A stretch of DNA of 64,000 nt from Populus alba. Lineage: Eukaryota > Streptophyta > Magnoliopsida > Malpighiales > Salicaceae. Positions 1 to 10,424 of this stretch are shown here, in pieces. The stretch spans positions 16,914,147 to 16,978,146 of the forward strand of contig NC_133297.1 in assembly GCF_005239225.2 (NCBI RefSeq). Direction: 5' to 3'. How positions within the stretch are numbered: the first letter of the stretch is position 1; the number at the start of each line of letters is the position of its first letter. A program made the translations under genes and the position numbers. The notes beneath the pieces were generated by a model, which made no database searches, was not told the DNA's origin, and was given only the letters and a program-made list of their open reading frames with translations.

Positions 1-346
1 TTGTCCCAATCGGGAAGGAACCAGAGAAAGTAATGGCAATTAGATCAAGACTCTTTGAGGCCATTAAAGAATCAGGCCTGTCAATTATTATATTTTCAGG
101 AGATTGTGCTTCTTTACCTTGGTGCTATGAAGAACTTGTCAAGATTGTCAGATTCGTGGATGAGATGAGATCGAACACTATGTTTCCAGTTTCTTGTGAT
201 GTCGAACAATCAAAGATAGATGATCAAACAGAGAGTTACACAATTGTCTTTGATAAGATTGGAAAAAATCTCAGGGAAAACAAGGAGAAGATACAAAGAT
301 GGATGGATATTCTCAGTGAAATTGAGATTTTATCTGCAACGGAAAG
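1..346 (+). CDS. TIR domain of a resistance-type (TIR-NBS-LRR or TIR-only) gene, partial at window edge
   Basis: From about base 13 an open frame reads GKEPEKVMAIRSRLFEAI and then the middle and end of a plant TIR domain: the ESGLSIIIFS strand, the SLPWCYEELVKI helix typical of TIR proteins (W-C-x-x-E-L), and a FPVSCDVEQSK segment. TIR domains are NAD-cleaving signalling modules of intracellular immune receptors. The 5' part lies before the window, so the true start is not visible; the ATG at base 33 is internal. The frame meets TAA at 348-350, but AAAG|GTAATA at 346/347 is a good splice donor, so the exon probably ends there. No NBS or LRR exon was found in the following 9 kb, so this is either a TIR-only gene or a fragment. 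A related 5' TIR fragment lies at 9,539-9,693. Confidence 0.75.
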
Positions 347-479
347 GTAATAATTACTTCTTCTTTTTTGTGTATGTAGCTCAACTTATCAACCACTTCA
401 AGTAAATGAAATTGGGAATGCTAAAATATCAACTTTCAAAACTTAATATTTTTTTTTTAGGTTTGTTATTTTTTGCATG

Positions 480-1019
480 GGAAAAACACCGTGCAAGGTT
501 CAGTACACAAGTTTTTATTTCAAGGTAGATTATGAATTTAAGAAAAATTAATATTAAACTTAGTTGAATTTATGGTCTGGATTAAACCGATATGTTTTAT
601 TGTAGACGATATTATTTCCTTTATTTTTTTTAGGTTTGTTATAAATTCAAAGGGAGAAAAATATTGAACCGGTTGAGTGCATAATCCAGGTCACAAGTTT
701 TTTTTTTAAAGGTTGAGAATAAATTTAAGAAAAAACAATTTCAACCTGGTTGAGGTTTTTATTTAAAGATTGATTTTTTATAGTGTTGTGCATTTTTAAT
801 TTTCGATTTTTTTTTTAAAGTTGAATATAAATTTAAGAGAAAACAATTATTGAACCTCATTGAATTCATGGTCCGAGTCATATATTTAATTTTTTTTAAG
901 GTTTAAAGAAAAATATATTGAACCCGGTTGAATTCATGAACTGAGGTGCAGGTTTAACGAGTTAAGTTCATAATAACCGGACAATTATTTTTTTTTTCTA
1001 ATGTTGCTTTTTTTTCCTG

Positions 1020-1076
<57 letters not shown>

Positions 1077-1560
1077 TTTTTTAGCTCATTTTCAATTTAT
1101 ATTTCAATTAATATCACTCATATGTGATTTGTTTTGTTTATTTAACCTTTTTTTAATATAAATTGTTTTTTATAATGTTGTATGTATTTGTTTTTAAATG
1201 TTGAATATAAATTTAAGAGAAAACAATATAGAGTCTGGTTGAGTTCATGGTCTGAGTCACATATTTAATTTCTTTTTTGTTAAAGGTAGAATATGAATTT
1301 AAAGGGAAAACAATATTGAACCCGGTTGAGGTTATGCTCCGGGTCACGGATTTAACGAGTTAATCCACAACAACAAAACAATGTTTTTTTTTCCCTCTCT
1401 CATATTGCTTTTTTTACTGATAGTTTTTTTATATATTTTTTTTAAAATATTTTTTAAATTTATGTTTCAATTAATATTCAACATCTATGATTATTTTTTT
1501 GTTTATTTATTTATTTTTGGATAGATATTGTTTTTTATGGTGTTGTTCATTTTTAATTTT
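480..1560. repeat. Imperfect tandem repeat, period about 370-390 bp
   Basis: The phrases 'gttgaatataaatttaag' followed by 'agaaaacaat', then 'gagttcatggtc', then 'gagtcac/tatatttaattt' occur at about 822-890 and again at 1,200-1,270. 'tttcaattaatat' plus 'tgtttattta' follow each copy (1,100 and 1,463). Weaker partial copies lie at 530-760. The core phrase resembles 'gaacccggttgagttcatg'. No coding frame is present. Confidence 0.55.
1028..1074. repeat. (AT)n microsatellite
   Basis: An uninterrupted run of alternating T and A of about 47 bases, placed between two copies of the local tandem repeat. Confidence 0.95.
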
Positions 1561-2477
1561 TAAAAAACTTATTATGATTCATCAATAATTTTTTTTTTTA
1601 TCTTTTTGTATAAAAGAAATTTATTTTAAAAAATAAAAAATATTTATTTTTAGATAACATAATATGTACAACAACCTTGCATAAATTTGATTGAATTAAT
1701 TTACTACGTGTGTTTTTTTTAATATTATTTGATTGAATTAAAAAATAAATTTTAATAAATAAATTTGAAAAATATAGCTGGATAAATGTTTCGTTTATTA
1801 ACACATTTGAATTTTTAATTTTATTTTTAGCTATCATTAATATATTTTTATTATTATTAATTTACATAGTTATTAATTTATTTGATTATATATATATATA
1901 TGAGCTTTTTAAAATATAGTTTAAATTTTTTTATGTATAAAATTGCATCGAAAAAATATGCATGCATAACGTATTTGTAAGAAAAACAAATATTTGGCAT
2001 ATAAAAAGCATCATCTTATTTTTTTTTTTTTTGCAAACTTCTTGCAACAAAAAAAAAAGGTTAGTGGGCGTGGGCCATAACAAAATGTGGCAATTGGATT
2101 GGCTTGACTTAGTAGTTCCAATAACGCCTTATGTTTACTTTTTTTTTTTTTTTATTATATGTTTTTTTTTTAATTTATATTTAGATTAACTCTCTCTCTC
2201 CCTTTTTTTTATATATGTTGTATAGAGATCCTCTTTGAAATGATTGTTATTTTTTAGTTATACATTTAATTTTTGAGAAAAATTTTCTGATTCATTTATA
2301 ATTTTTTTTAAATTTTTTGTATAGATGAACTTTATTCTTGAAAATAAAAATTTTTATTTTCAAATAATATTTTTAATATGTGAAGCCTTACATATATTTT
2401 TTTTTATTTTATTGTATTCAATCAATTTAATGTGTATGTTTATTTTTATTATCGTTTGATTGAATAAAAAACTTGTT

Positions 2478-2716
2478 CTAATTAATAAATTTAGTAAATA
2501 CAATCGTGTAAATATCTTGTCTTTCAAAATTAAATATCTTAATCTAATCTACACTTGTTTCTCGATTTTTCCACTTTTATTTTTAGTTATAGTTTATAGT
2601 TGATTAATAAATTTAGTAAATATAATCGCGTAAATATCTTTTTTAAAAAATTAAATATCTTAATCTACACTTGTTTCTCAATTTTTTCACTTTTTAGTTA
2701 TAGTTTATAGTTGTTG
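2478..2716. repeat. Two-copy tandem duplication, unit about 120 bp
   Basis: The string 'ttaataaatttagtaaata' followed by 'aatcg.gtaaatatctt', 'aaattaaatatcttaatct', 'acacttgtttctc' and 'agttatagtttatagtt' occurs at about 2,480-2,592 and again at 2,602-2,712 with a few differences. Confidence 0.8.
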
Positions 2717-2904
2717 TTTTTTTTTTTACTTATTAACACACATAATTTTTTATTCATGTGAATTTATGCATTTGTTTTTTAATTTTGACTTGGAATTTTT
2801 TAAATACAAAAACATGTGGAAAAAATCTATCTATAAATTTTTTTTTATTATTTTTTAACACCCAACAAAATATGTAACATCGATTCCATGTATAGTTTTA
2901 CTAT

Positions 2905-3345
2905 ATCTCAGCAGGAGCAGGTGCTCCAGCAGCAGGAGCAGGAGATCCAGCAGCAGGAGCAGGTGCTCCAGCTGCTCCAGGAGCAGGAGCAGGTGCTCCA
3001 GCTGCTCCAGGAGCAGGTGCTCCAGCTGCTCCAGGAGCAGGAGCAGGTGCTCCAGCAGCAGGAGCAGCAGGAGCTCTTAGGGCAGCTGCTGCAGCAGCAG
3101 CAGCTTGATGAGCAGCTGCAGCAGGTGCTCAAGCAGGTGCTGCAGCAGCGGCAGGAGCAAGGGCTGCAGCACCTGCTGGAGCAAGTGCTGCAGCACCTGC
3201 TGGAGCAAGTGCTGCAGTTGCGATGGGGACAGGTGTTACAGCCGCGGGAGGGGCAGCTGCAGCAGCAGCGGCAACAGATGCATCAGTGGAAGCGGCAGTT
3301 GCGGCAGGTGCTTCAACAGCAGCAGCAGCTCCCTGGGTTTTGGTT
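2905..3345. repeat. GC-rich imperfect repeat island (GCAGGAGCAGGTGCTCCAG type)
   Basis: About 440 bases are built from GCAGGAGCAGGTGCTCCA and GCTGCTCCAG blocks that are interleaved and partly self-complementary, inside DNA that is otherwise very AT-rich. Long open frames run through it in several frames: Q/L/E-rich (2,888-3,355, +), A/G/P-rich (+), S/C-rich (-) and A/P-rich (-). The A/P-rich reading looks arabinogalactan-like, but no signal peptide, conserved domain or splice context supports a gene. I list it as a repeat; a low-complexity exon fragment is the alternative. Confidence 0.75.
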
Positions 3346-3349
3346 AGGA

Positions 3350-5332
3350 ATTTAACTTGCTTTAGCTTGAAGATCTTCGTCAGTTTTTTCTCATGGTTTT
3401 GGTTTGGGGTAATTAGATTCACATTTTACTATGTATGGATTTTCTTCTTAAATTTAGGATAATCTCATGTTTTGCGGATGGAAGGATTGTTTCCATATTA
3501 AAACTTTTACATGGCTGAAAGCCCGTGCTCTGGAAAATTTCAACCATTATTTTGGAATCGCTAGTCTTCTTATTTTTTTAACTCTGGTTTTGGGTGTATG
3601 TGTTAGATTTAAATTAAAAACAATATATATTTCTAAAAGATAAAACCAATAATTTCTTATGAATATGAATTTTTTTTTCTTCAATTTCATTCAAAATTCT
3701 TTGAAATTAATTTTTTATTTATCTATAATTAATTTTAAGTATTTTAATATTTCATGTTATAATTAATATTCATGCAAAAAAATATTTTTCAACAAAATCT
3801 TAACTCATCAATTTAATTTTTGATTAAAATTTAAATATAATAACTACGTTTTAAAACTAATTTCTCATAATTGTTAAAGAATCAATTCAATATAATAGTT
3901 TAGACTGTTAGATGAGGTCTCAAGATATTATTTATATTATTCTCTAACACCCTTTTTAAGTGGAAGCATTTTGGATTTAAATTTGCATAAGGTCACATTA
4001 CCTTTTTTTTAATTTTTATTAACTAAATAAGAATGATAAGATTTGAACTTATGACCGTTTGATCATCAAGATTTCTAATATAATAACAAAAAACAAATTT
4101 AACTTGATTTATATTATTTTCTAATACCAACAATATACATTTTACATTCAAAATACATGAAAATTGATCTTACATGGGACCAAGCTGTATGCATGCATTC
4201 TAATCATTCTAAACAATTCTCACGGTTCTTTATTTTATTTCATCCCCAAAGTTAGCTAGGTGCTGTCAAAACCCTGAAATATTGGAAATTAAAGTTTGCT
4301 GGTAGTAATTTTAGGTTATATCTTTGGTGAACATCTTGGATTTAATTTGCCAAATTCTCAGTTATTCTTAAATATTTTTTATATATATACAATGTCCTTC
4401 TTTTGAAAATGATTTCTAAATAAGCTGCATGTTTTTTTCTTCTCTATATTTGTGGTTTGATTATTATTATTTTAAAACAAATAAAAAACAGAGAAAATAT
4501 ATGGATATATAATTTATGTTTTGGATTTTATATATTTCCTTTTATTTTTAAGTTAAATATATTTTTATGTTTTTACTAAACAAACACAACATACATGTTA
4601 ATATAAATATGAATACAAAATATCTTGACTCTAATAAAAAAAATAATTTAGTAACAATTGTTTTTATAAGCCTGACAAATTGTTTTTAATTTAGTAACAA
4701 TATGAATACAAATTGTCGCTTTGGTAGGCATGCTTTTCAATAGAATATGAATTTCGGAAGGTATTTCTTTAGTAATTAATAAACTTGTTATACTTTTCTC
4801 TTGAGATGCACCAACAATTTTTATTATTAATAGCTTTATATTCACAACTACATAAACACATAAATATTAATATATATAATCACTTACTCCAAAATTGGAC
4901 TTGCTTCGTTTGTAACTGGTTTGAGACAAAAATAATAAAATTTAATTCTCCATTCCTAATTATGCTCTGCAAATTACAAACAATAAAGATTATACAAATG
5001 CCCCTTCTAGTCCATGGCAACACAAAGAGTGAAAAGAGAGAAACAAACAAGACGATTTGGCCAAAAACCCCAAAGAAGGTTTATGCAGGGTTTAGGGCGG
5101 CCGGTATACCACAACCGTACCCTCTCTGTGAACTCATTTCCTTTCTCAAATTGCATTACCCGCGCATTTTAATTCATCTCTCAATCACTTCAATTCCATT
5201 TCCTTTCTTTTTTCTTTTTTTCATTTCCTTTAATTAGAGTGCCAACTCCCATATATTTTCTACCAAAAACTTTGATCCTTTGATTACTTTTGATAAGAAA
5301 CCCACAATTCTATCTCTAAACCATCCACAGTT
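3350..5332. other. Intergenic AT-rich sequence, no intact gene
   Basis: Apart from the SINE-like repeat at 3,880-4,150 nothing gene-like was recognised up to about 5,000. The stretch 5,000-5,332 is less AT-rich and lies directly before the RPOT2 relic, so it may be its former promoter and 5' leader (inference from position only). Confidence 0.5.
3880..4150 (-). repeat. SINE-like dispersed repeat (second family), copy 1
   Basis: Read on the minus strand it contains 'gatgatcaaacggtcataag' followed by 'ttcaaatctta' and 'attcttatttagttaataaa', then 'gcataagtcac'-like and 'ttgagacctcatctaac' motifs. The same order (gatcacgagttcgaatttc, attcctatttatttgataaa, ttgaaacctcacttaac) occurs on the plus strand at 20,075-20,340. 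The GTTCGAATC-like core resembles a pol III B box. Confidence 0.5.
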
Positions 5333-5830
5333 ATGTGGAGAAACGTCGCAAAACAAGCCAGTTTGAAATCCCAATCAAAGTCCCTCAATTTCCCTTCATT
5401 TCCAAGAACTTACAGCTTTTTAGGAGCCTCTAAAGAACCCATCTTTTTTTAGAAACTCAAGTTCCATTCGCTTAATAACACAAGTCCACGACTGGGTTTT
5501 CGTGCAATTGGCGAAATATCAACCCATGAAGATTTTATGGGAAAACCCAGTTTTGTTTTTTTTTGAGAAATATTGATAGTACTAATGGGAATCGGTGTGG
5601 TGGATTTTGTCCAAGAGGGTATGTGAGTGTAGCTGAGGCATTGTCATCAACGGATGTTGAAGATAATGTGTCTGGTGCCGATTAAGTGCAAGAGTTGCAG
5701 CCAGAAATGAGGAAAGAAGAGGAGAAAGAGGAGCACTTTAGGAGGAGGAGGCTACATGCTAACCCTGGAATAGGGTCAAGGAAGCATAGGGTCTTCAGGA
5801 GAAGGCAAGTGAAGATTGAGCCTTTTACAC
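5333..5830 (+). pseudogene. RPOT2: 5' fragment of phage-type organellar RNA polymerase (RPOT2/RpoTmp-like), truncated
   Basis: The ATG at 5,333 opens with MWRNVAKQASLKSQSKS, the start expected of plant RpoTmp, a single-subunit T7-like RNA polymerase of mitochondria and plastids. After a premature TAG near 5,450 the similarity continues: RGYVSVAEALSSTDVEDN, then VQELQPEMRKEEEKEEHF and RRRQVKIE, the N-terminal extension just before the polymerase core. The family protein is about 1,000 residues. Here similarity stops at about 5,823 after KIE, and no palm, fingers or catalytic region follows. Lesions seen are the TAG near 5,450, a TAA at about 5,683 where the family has an acidic residue (GAD*VQEL), and loss of everything downstream. 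It is a dead relic. The paralogue assignment (RPOT2 rather than RPOT1) rests on the MWRNxAKQA start and the STDVE segment. Confidence 0.8.
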
Positions 5831-5876
5831 AACGCAAAACCCCTGAATTTACCCATGTTTGTGTCAATTCATTTAT

Positions 5877-6190
5877 GCACTTTTGACCAAAATTTTCTTT
5901 TCCTTTTTTATGCTGTCCCACTGAGCAGACCTTTTTTGTTCTTTTGTGTGAAAAAAAAAAACTAATTAAAAATTAAAAATTAAAAACTTAATTCATTCAA
6001 TTTCAATTTTAAAATTCTAAAACCGATTGGACTACATCAAGTTAGGGACTAATATTCCCGTTATTATTTATTATTCTATACGAGCTTTTGAAAAAAAAAA
6101 TTAACATTGATCATTCATTCACTTTTAAAAAAACTTTCTTTTGCTTTTTTATGTTGTTCCACTGAGATGACCCTTTTTTTTCTTTTGTGA
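5877..6190. repeat. Direct repeat pair, about 72 bp, 240 bp apart
   Basis: The phrase 'gcacttttgacc...ttttatgctgtcccactgagcagacc...ttcttttgtg' at 5,877-5,950 recurs as 'tcacttttaaa...tttatgttgttccactgagatgaccc...ttcttttgtg' at 6,119-6,190. It directly follows the RPOT2 relic. Confidence 0.75.
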
Positions 6191-6347
6191 ATTGAAATTA
6201 TATTACATGTTTGTAATTGTTTCATCTCATTTTTATTTTTGAAAAGTAAACTTCCTTTAATTAGATTATCCTTAATATCAAATTATCCCTTAGCTTTTTG
6301 CAGGTCTTATCAAGCTATTTGGTTTCTTGATTTCAAATGAATCTAAT

Positions 6348-6472
6348 TAAAGCTGGTTGAATTGATTTTTAGTTTATTTCAGATTATGTTTTTATGAAAT
6401 GAATAGGACAATAAACACTCTTAATAAAGCTGGTTGAATTGATTTTTAGTTTATTTCAGATTAATGTTTTTA
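6348..6472. repeat. Direct repeat pair, about 48 bp, 77 bp apart
   Basis: 'taaagctggttgaattgatt' and the following 'tttagtttatttcagatta' occur at 6,348 and again at 6,425, nearly identical, implying recent local duplication. Confidence 0.85.
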
Positions 6473-7289
6473 GTCTGTATAAAATCAATAGTATACAAAT
6501 GGCTCCCTCAAACCCAAAATTAACCCCTCACAACTCACTATGAACCCAAATGAGACCTCGGTCTTGTTTTTGGATAATATTTAAAAAGAATCCATTTTTT
6601 ATGTTGTTTTGCCACAAATTTTTTTTATTTTACTATTTAAGATTTTATAAAAAAATGGTTTGATGATAGAGGAATCCGTCATGTTTGTATTGATGGTTGA
6701 AATTGTGTTTGGGATTTAATTTTAACTCGATTCTTTATAATGTTTGTTTTTTTCTTAATTAAAAAACATTTTATGTTTTGTTACCAGGATGGAGCTGTGA
6801 AAAAAGGGTTGTTGGCGAGGAATGTTTTTTGGTTTAATTTTAATGTTTTTTTTTTAATCTCAGTTAATTATATTTGTTGTTTAATTTAACTCTTAAGATC
6901 AATCTTTATTTTTTATTATTTTTTTTAATAAAATTCCAAAGATTATTTAAATATTGGGCCAAACGGGCTGAGGAAGCTCTGAGTATTTAATGGTGCTGCA
7001 ATTAATATCAACCGCATTACAGTTGAGGCAGGAAGAAATATTGGATTTCTCTTGGAGTCTTCGTCTATGCTATCTTAATTACGGGTAGAAAGTGTCGGGA
7101 GATGAGTGGCTGGGATGCATTCATGAATAGCGGCCTTAATTTTGACAGAGTGGCGTTAAGAATTTTCATTATTGGACGGAGAACCAATTTTTATGAGTTT
7201 GCATTTGGTGTTCAAGCTATGGTGGCTACATTATCCTAGAGGTTGGATTCAGTTTTGTTATACAAGCACTAGTATATTAAACATTTAAA

Positions 7290-7890
7290 AAAATGATAAA
7301 AAAATAAGGATAAAAATCAAAATAAAAAATAAATTAAAGTATAACTATATTTTTTCAATTGAAGGGTTAACTGGAAAGAAAAATAACTTCAACAAAAATA
7401 AAAATAAAAAAATAATAAAGATAAAATTGAAAAAAAAATAACATACTATAAACTTAGATTGAATGGTAAGATTAAAAACCAATAAAACTTTTATAAAAAA
7501 AAGTTAAGGGAAAAAAGAAAGAAATCCAAAGAATATAGACCAAACAAAAAAAAAAATATATGAAAATTCAAAATCGAAGGACTAAATTGAAAAGAAATAA
7601 CACTTATACAAAAGGGCAAACAGAAACAAAAATATAAATTGAGGACCAAATTAAAAACAATAAAATAAAATAAACTTGGATTGAATGATGAAATTGAAAA
7701 AAAAATTGTCATAAAAGGGTCAACTAAAAAAACTAGAAATAAAAAAAAAGAACCAAATTCAAAAGTATAATATATTATAAATTGGAATTGAAGGACTAAA
7801 TTAAAAAGAAATAAAACTTTTATTAAAGGTTCAATGATGAAAATAAAAGATCAATAGAAGAAGGACCAAAACAAAAATACAAAAAACAAA
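7290..7890. repeat. A-rich imperfect tandem array, period about 215 bp
   Basis: 'gaaggactaaattgaaaag' type starts occur at about 7,361, 7,577 and 7,791. 'aaacttagattgaatggtaa' at about 7,450 matches 'aaacttggattgaatgatga' near 7,670. About two and a half units are present. Confidence 0.6.
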
Positions 7891-8259
7891 AAAAACCATT
7901 ATGCAATTTTTGGGGGAGCAATAAAAAGAAAAGACTTCCTAACAACAAAGCTATAATTATTGAATTGTTGACGAGAGGGAAAGAGGTGATTGTAGAGTGG
8001 TTGTTGGGACTGGTGGTATGGGTGGTGGATGTTGTGGTGGTCTGATATGGCTATTTGGGTTGGTGTGAAGGAGTGGAGTTGTTGCAACGATGACAGAGGG
8101 GCTAATTCATTGGTTAAGGTTTCTGACAAGGTGAGGGTGATCAAGAATTGATGTTTTTGTAGTGATAGAAATGCAGAAAAACTCCAATCTTGAAAGCAAA
8201 AAATGACATCACTAGTAGGAAGAGAAGTGTTATTGAAAGCTTTGGCGACAGCAACACCA

Positions 8260-8466
8260 AGGGTCTCTTTGAAAAGCACTTTTAAAAAAATTTAAATTTT
8301 TTTTATTTTTTTTACTTTAAATTAATATGTTTTTGATGTTTTCAAGTCATTTTGATGTGCTAATCTCAAAAATAATTTTTAAAAAATAAAAAAAAAATAT
8401 TATTGACATGTTTTTCTAAGTGAAAAACACTTTGAAAAGCAACACAACCACACTCCCAAACACCCT
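8260..8466. mobile_element. Non-autonomous MITE-like element, 'caaacaccc' family, copy A
   Basis: The block ends in 'cactcccaaacaccct' and contains the family core 'cattttgatgtgctaatctc' and 'aaaaataatttttaaaaaat', then 'agtgaaaaacactttgaaaa'. The same core is at 21,897-22,108. The left end (agggtctctttgaaaagc) is a weak inverted match to the right end. Such elements are very frequent in poplar (recognition from memory). Confidence 0.65.
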
Positions 8467-8739
8467 CTAAATTATATGATCTTGTGTATCAAGTTCCTTA
8501 CCAGTTTTTAATCAGAAACTTATAAATCTATGGAAAATTGGAAGGTGCACCGGAGAAGTTGGAAATATCCATCAAAATAAAAGCTTACGACGACATAAGT
8601 TTTAAAGAATTTGATTATTTCAATAAGGCCTTTCTATAAAAGTAGTGTTGGCACCTCAAGAATAATCCTAATGATTTGTGTAACAGAGTGCTTAAAAAGA
8701 TTCGAATCAATATCCCAAAAAGTTGGATTGGGAAAGCGG

Positions 8740-8920
8740 TTTCAGACAGTTTGGAAATTTGATTTTTTAAAAAATTAATTTTTTTATATTTTTAAATTGT
8801 TTTAACATACTTAAATCAAAATTATTTTTAAAACAATTAATAAAAAAATTATTTTAATATATTTAAAATAACATACTGTAAAAAAATAACTGCTATTATA
8901 TATCCAAGCACCGTTGTTAA
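8740..8920. mobile_element. Diverged member of the same MITE-like family
   Basis: The sequence 'aaagcggtttcagacagttt', then 'tttaaattgttttaacatac', 'ttatttttaaaacaattaat' and 'ttattttaatatatttaaa' follows the family layout but is degraded; no clean termini or target duplication were seen. Confidence 0.4.
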
Positions 8921-9190
8921 AAGGTTTGAGATGAGATATTGGGAATGGGAGAAGAAGTTGTATTTGGGATCGGAGAGGAATTAAAGTTGGGTTGTTTGTG
9001 ATAAAAATATTAAAGTTGGAGATTCTAAACTCAATTTAATATGATTTTTTTTTTGGTTTTTCGTTAATTAGTTCCAGTTCATCGGGTGGTGGCTAAGTTT
9101 ATTTTTTAAAAAATCAATGGGAATTTATAATATTTAATGTAAGAGTTTTGTAGTTATTAGTTTGAAAATTCATTAAAAAATACTTTTCAA

Positions 9191-9538
9191 CTGTTATGTG
9201 TGTGTCCCAACGCCTGCTCTTGACAGGAAGGTGCCTCTGCTGCCCAATGCGCGTTCGATATCTCTTTCATTTGTTTTTTTCGCTTTTTTCTCCACCAAAA
9301 CTCCATCTTCCTTGCAGTGTAAGAAAAAGATCCGTAAGAAAATCTTTGGAAACTTACCAGTACGAGTTCTTGACCTCAAGAAACCGGAAAAAATTCGAAG
9401 TCATTGGAATAAAAAAAAAGAAAAGGGCTTTGGAAGTTGGTTACTAAGATACCAGAAGAAGAAAAAATATTGGGCTAGTAATTCCTTAGCTTCTTCGTAT
9501 AAAGTTCTTTAGCTTTTTCTTCGTCGTACCATCAATGG
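9191..9538 (+). other. Leader-like segment upstream of the TIR fragment
   Basis: A less AT-rich stretch with open plus-strand frames up to 104 codons (from 9,198) but no recognisable domain. It lies directly before the TIR start codon at 9,539 and may be the former 5' leader or promoter of that gene. This is inference from position. Confidence 0.35.
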
Positions 9539-9693
9539 ATGGCCAATGTTTTCCCTGTCATCAGAGTTGCTGACACTAGTAATTCTTTCAGCTATTTAAA
9601 GTCAGATCTAGCCCTGAGATTTATTATGCCAGTGCCGAGAAGGAACCAGAGAAAGTAATGACAATTAGATCAAGACTCTTTGAGGCCATTGAA
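9539..9693 (+). pseudogene. 5' fragment of a TIR-type resistance gene, fused to copia pol
   Basis: The ATG at 9,539 opens MANVFPVIRVADTSNSF and continues SYLKSDLALRFIMPV, then a one-base shift near 9,635 changes the frame. The shifted frame reads EKEPEKVMTIRSRLFEAIEE, matching the visible start of the TIR frame at the left edge (13-75) with only a few base differences. At about 9,694 the TIR sequence stops inside the EAIEE helix and changes without a spacer to Ty1/copia reverse transcriptase. It is therefore a truncated and frameshifted relic. The normal continuation of the domain is absent downstream of the copia element. Confidence 0.75.
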
Positions 9694-10169
9694 GAACCAA
9701 AGCGATACAAAGCTAGGCTGGTTGCAAAAAGATACTCTCAACAGTATGGTATGGACTATGAGAAGACATTTGCCTCGGTTGCAGAAATGACTACTATTCG
9801 TACTTTTATTGTCGTAGCTTCGATTTGTCAGTGGCATATTTCTCAGCTTGATGTTAAAAATGCTTTCTTGAATGGAGATCTTCAAGAAGAAGTTTATATG
9901 ACACCCCCTCTTGGTATTTCACATCACTCTGGATATGTTTGTAAGCTTAAGAAAACATTATATGGTCTCAAACAAGCACCCCGTGCTTGGTTTGAGAAAT
10001 TCTCTATTGTGATCTCGTCTCTTGGCTTTATTTCTAGCAGTCATGATTCTGCTCTTTTTATCAAGTGCACTGATGCAGGTCGTATCATTTTGTCTTTATA
10101 TGTTGATGACATGATTATTACTGGTGATGACATTGATGGTATTTCAATTTTTTAGACAGAGTTGGCTAA
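9694..10169 (+). pseudogene. Ty1/copia reverse transcriptase, first part
   Basis: The frame reads RYKARLVAKRYSQQYG, then a QLDVKNAFLNGDL palm motif, LYGLKQAPRAW, and the catalytic LYVDDMIITGDD box, all standard copia RT landmarks. A premature TAG sits at 10,153-10,155, shortly after the YVDD box, where the family has a lysine or similar codon. The frame is open on both sides of it. With the solo LTR removed the frame is continuous with the segment from 12,054, so the LTR landed in an element whose pol frame was otherwise largely intact. Confidence 0.9.
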
Positions 10170-10174
10170 ACGAT
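10170..10174 (+). repeat. Target-site duplication (ACGAT), left copy
   Basis: ACGAT here equals ACGAT at 12,054-12,058, exactly flanking the TG...CA-bounded solo LTR. Five bases is the usual target duplication of LTR retrotransposons. Confidence 0.95.
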
Positions 10175-10424
10175 TGATTAGTACTTAAAAGTGCATATCT
10201 ATCAAGGTTTTATATCATCATTTTGCACTTAAAGTATCAATAACTCCTTAACTAAAACATGTTTTATAATAACAAGTCTAATACTATAAAATGCCCTAAT
10301 ATATGGTAAATGTTCATCTTAAATGCAGACCTATCACATAAATCAAAGGAATGATTGATGAATTCAACTACTGAAATTTGTGAAGATAAAGAGAGCGTGA
10401 AACTTAGAAAAGAGATGTTGCTGC

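Larger units (their letters stand above)
347..2904. other. AT-rich intergenic sequence, no gene seen
   Basis: Every frame is broken by stops and long T and A runs. It contains the imperfect repeat block at 480-1,560, an AT microsatellite and a 120-bp tandem duplication, listed separately. Short open frames here are low-complexity chance frames. Confidence 0.6.
5831..9190. other. Intergenic sequence with local repeats, no gene recognised
   Basis: AT-rich with several local duplications and MITE-like blocks listed separately. The slightly GC-richer piece 7,900-8,280 is open for 126 codons on the minus strand, but the translation has no recognisable domain and its 3' end runs into a MITE. Confidence 0.5.

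Noticed and set aside
2888..3355. A 155-codon glutamine-rich open frame as a transcription-factor-like gene
   Set aside because: It is a by-product of the CAG-type repeat; other frames are equally open and there is no domain outside the repeat.
7899..8279. A 126-codon minus-strand frame as a gene
   Set aside because: No recognisable domain, serine- and leucine-rich translation, and it begins at the border of a MITE.
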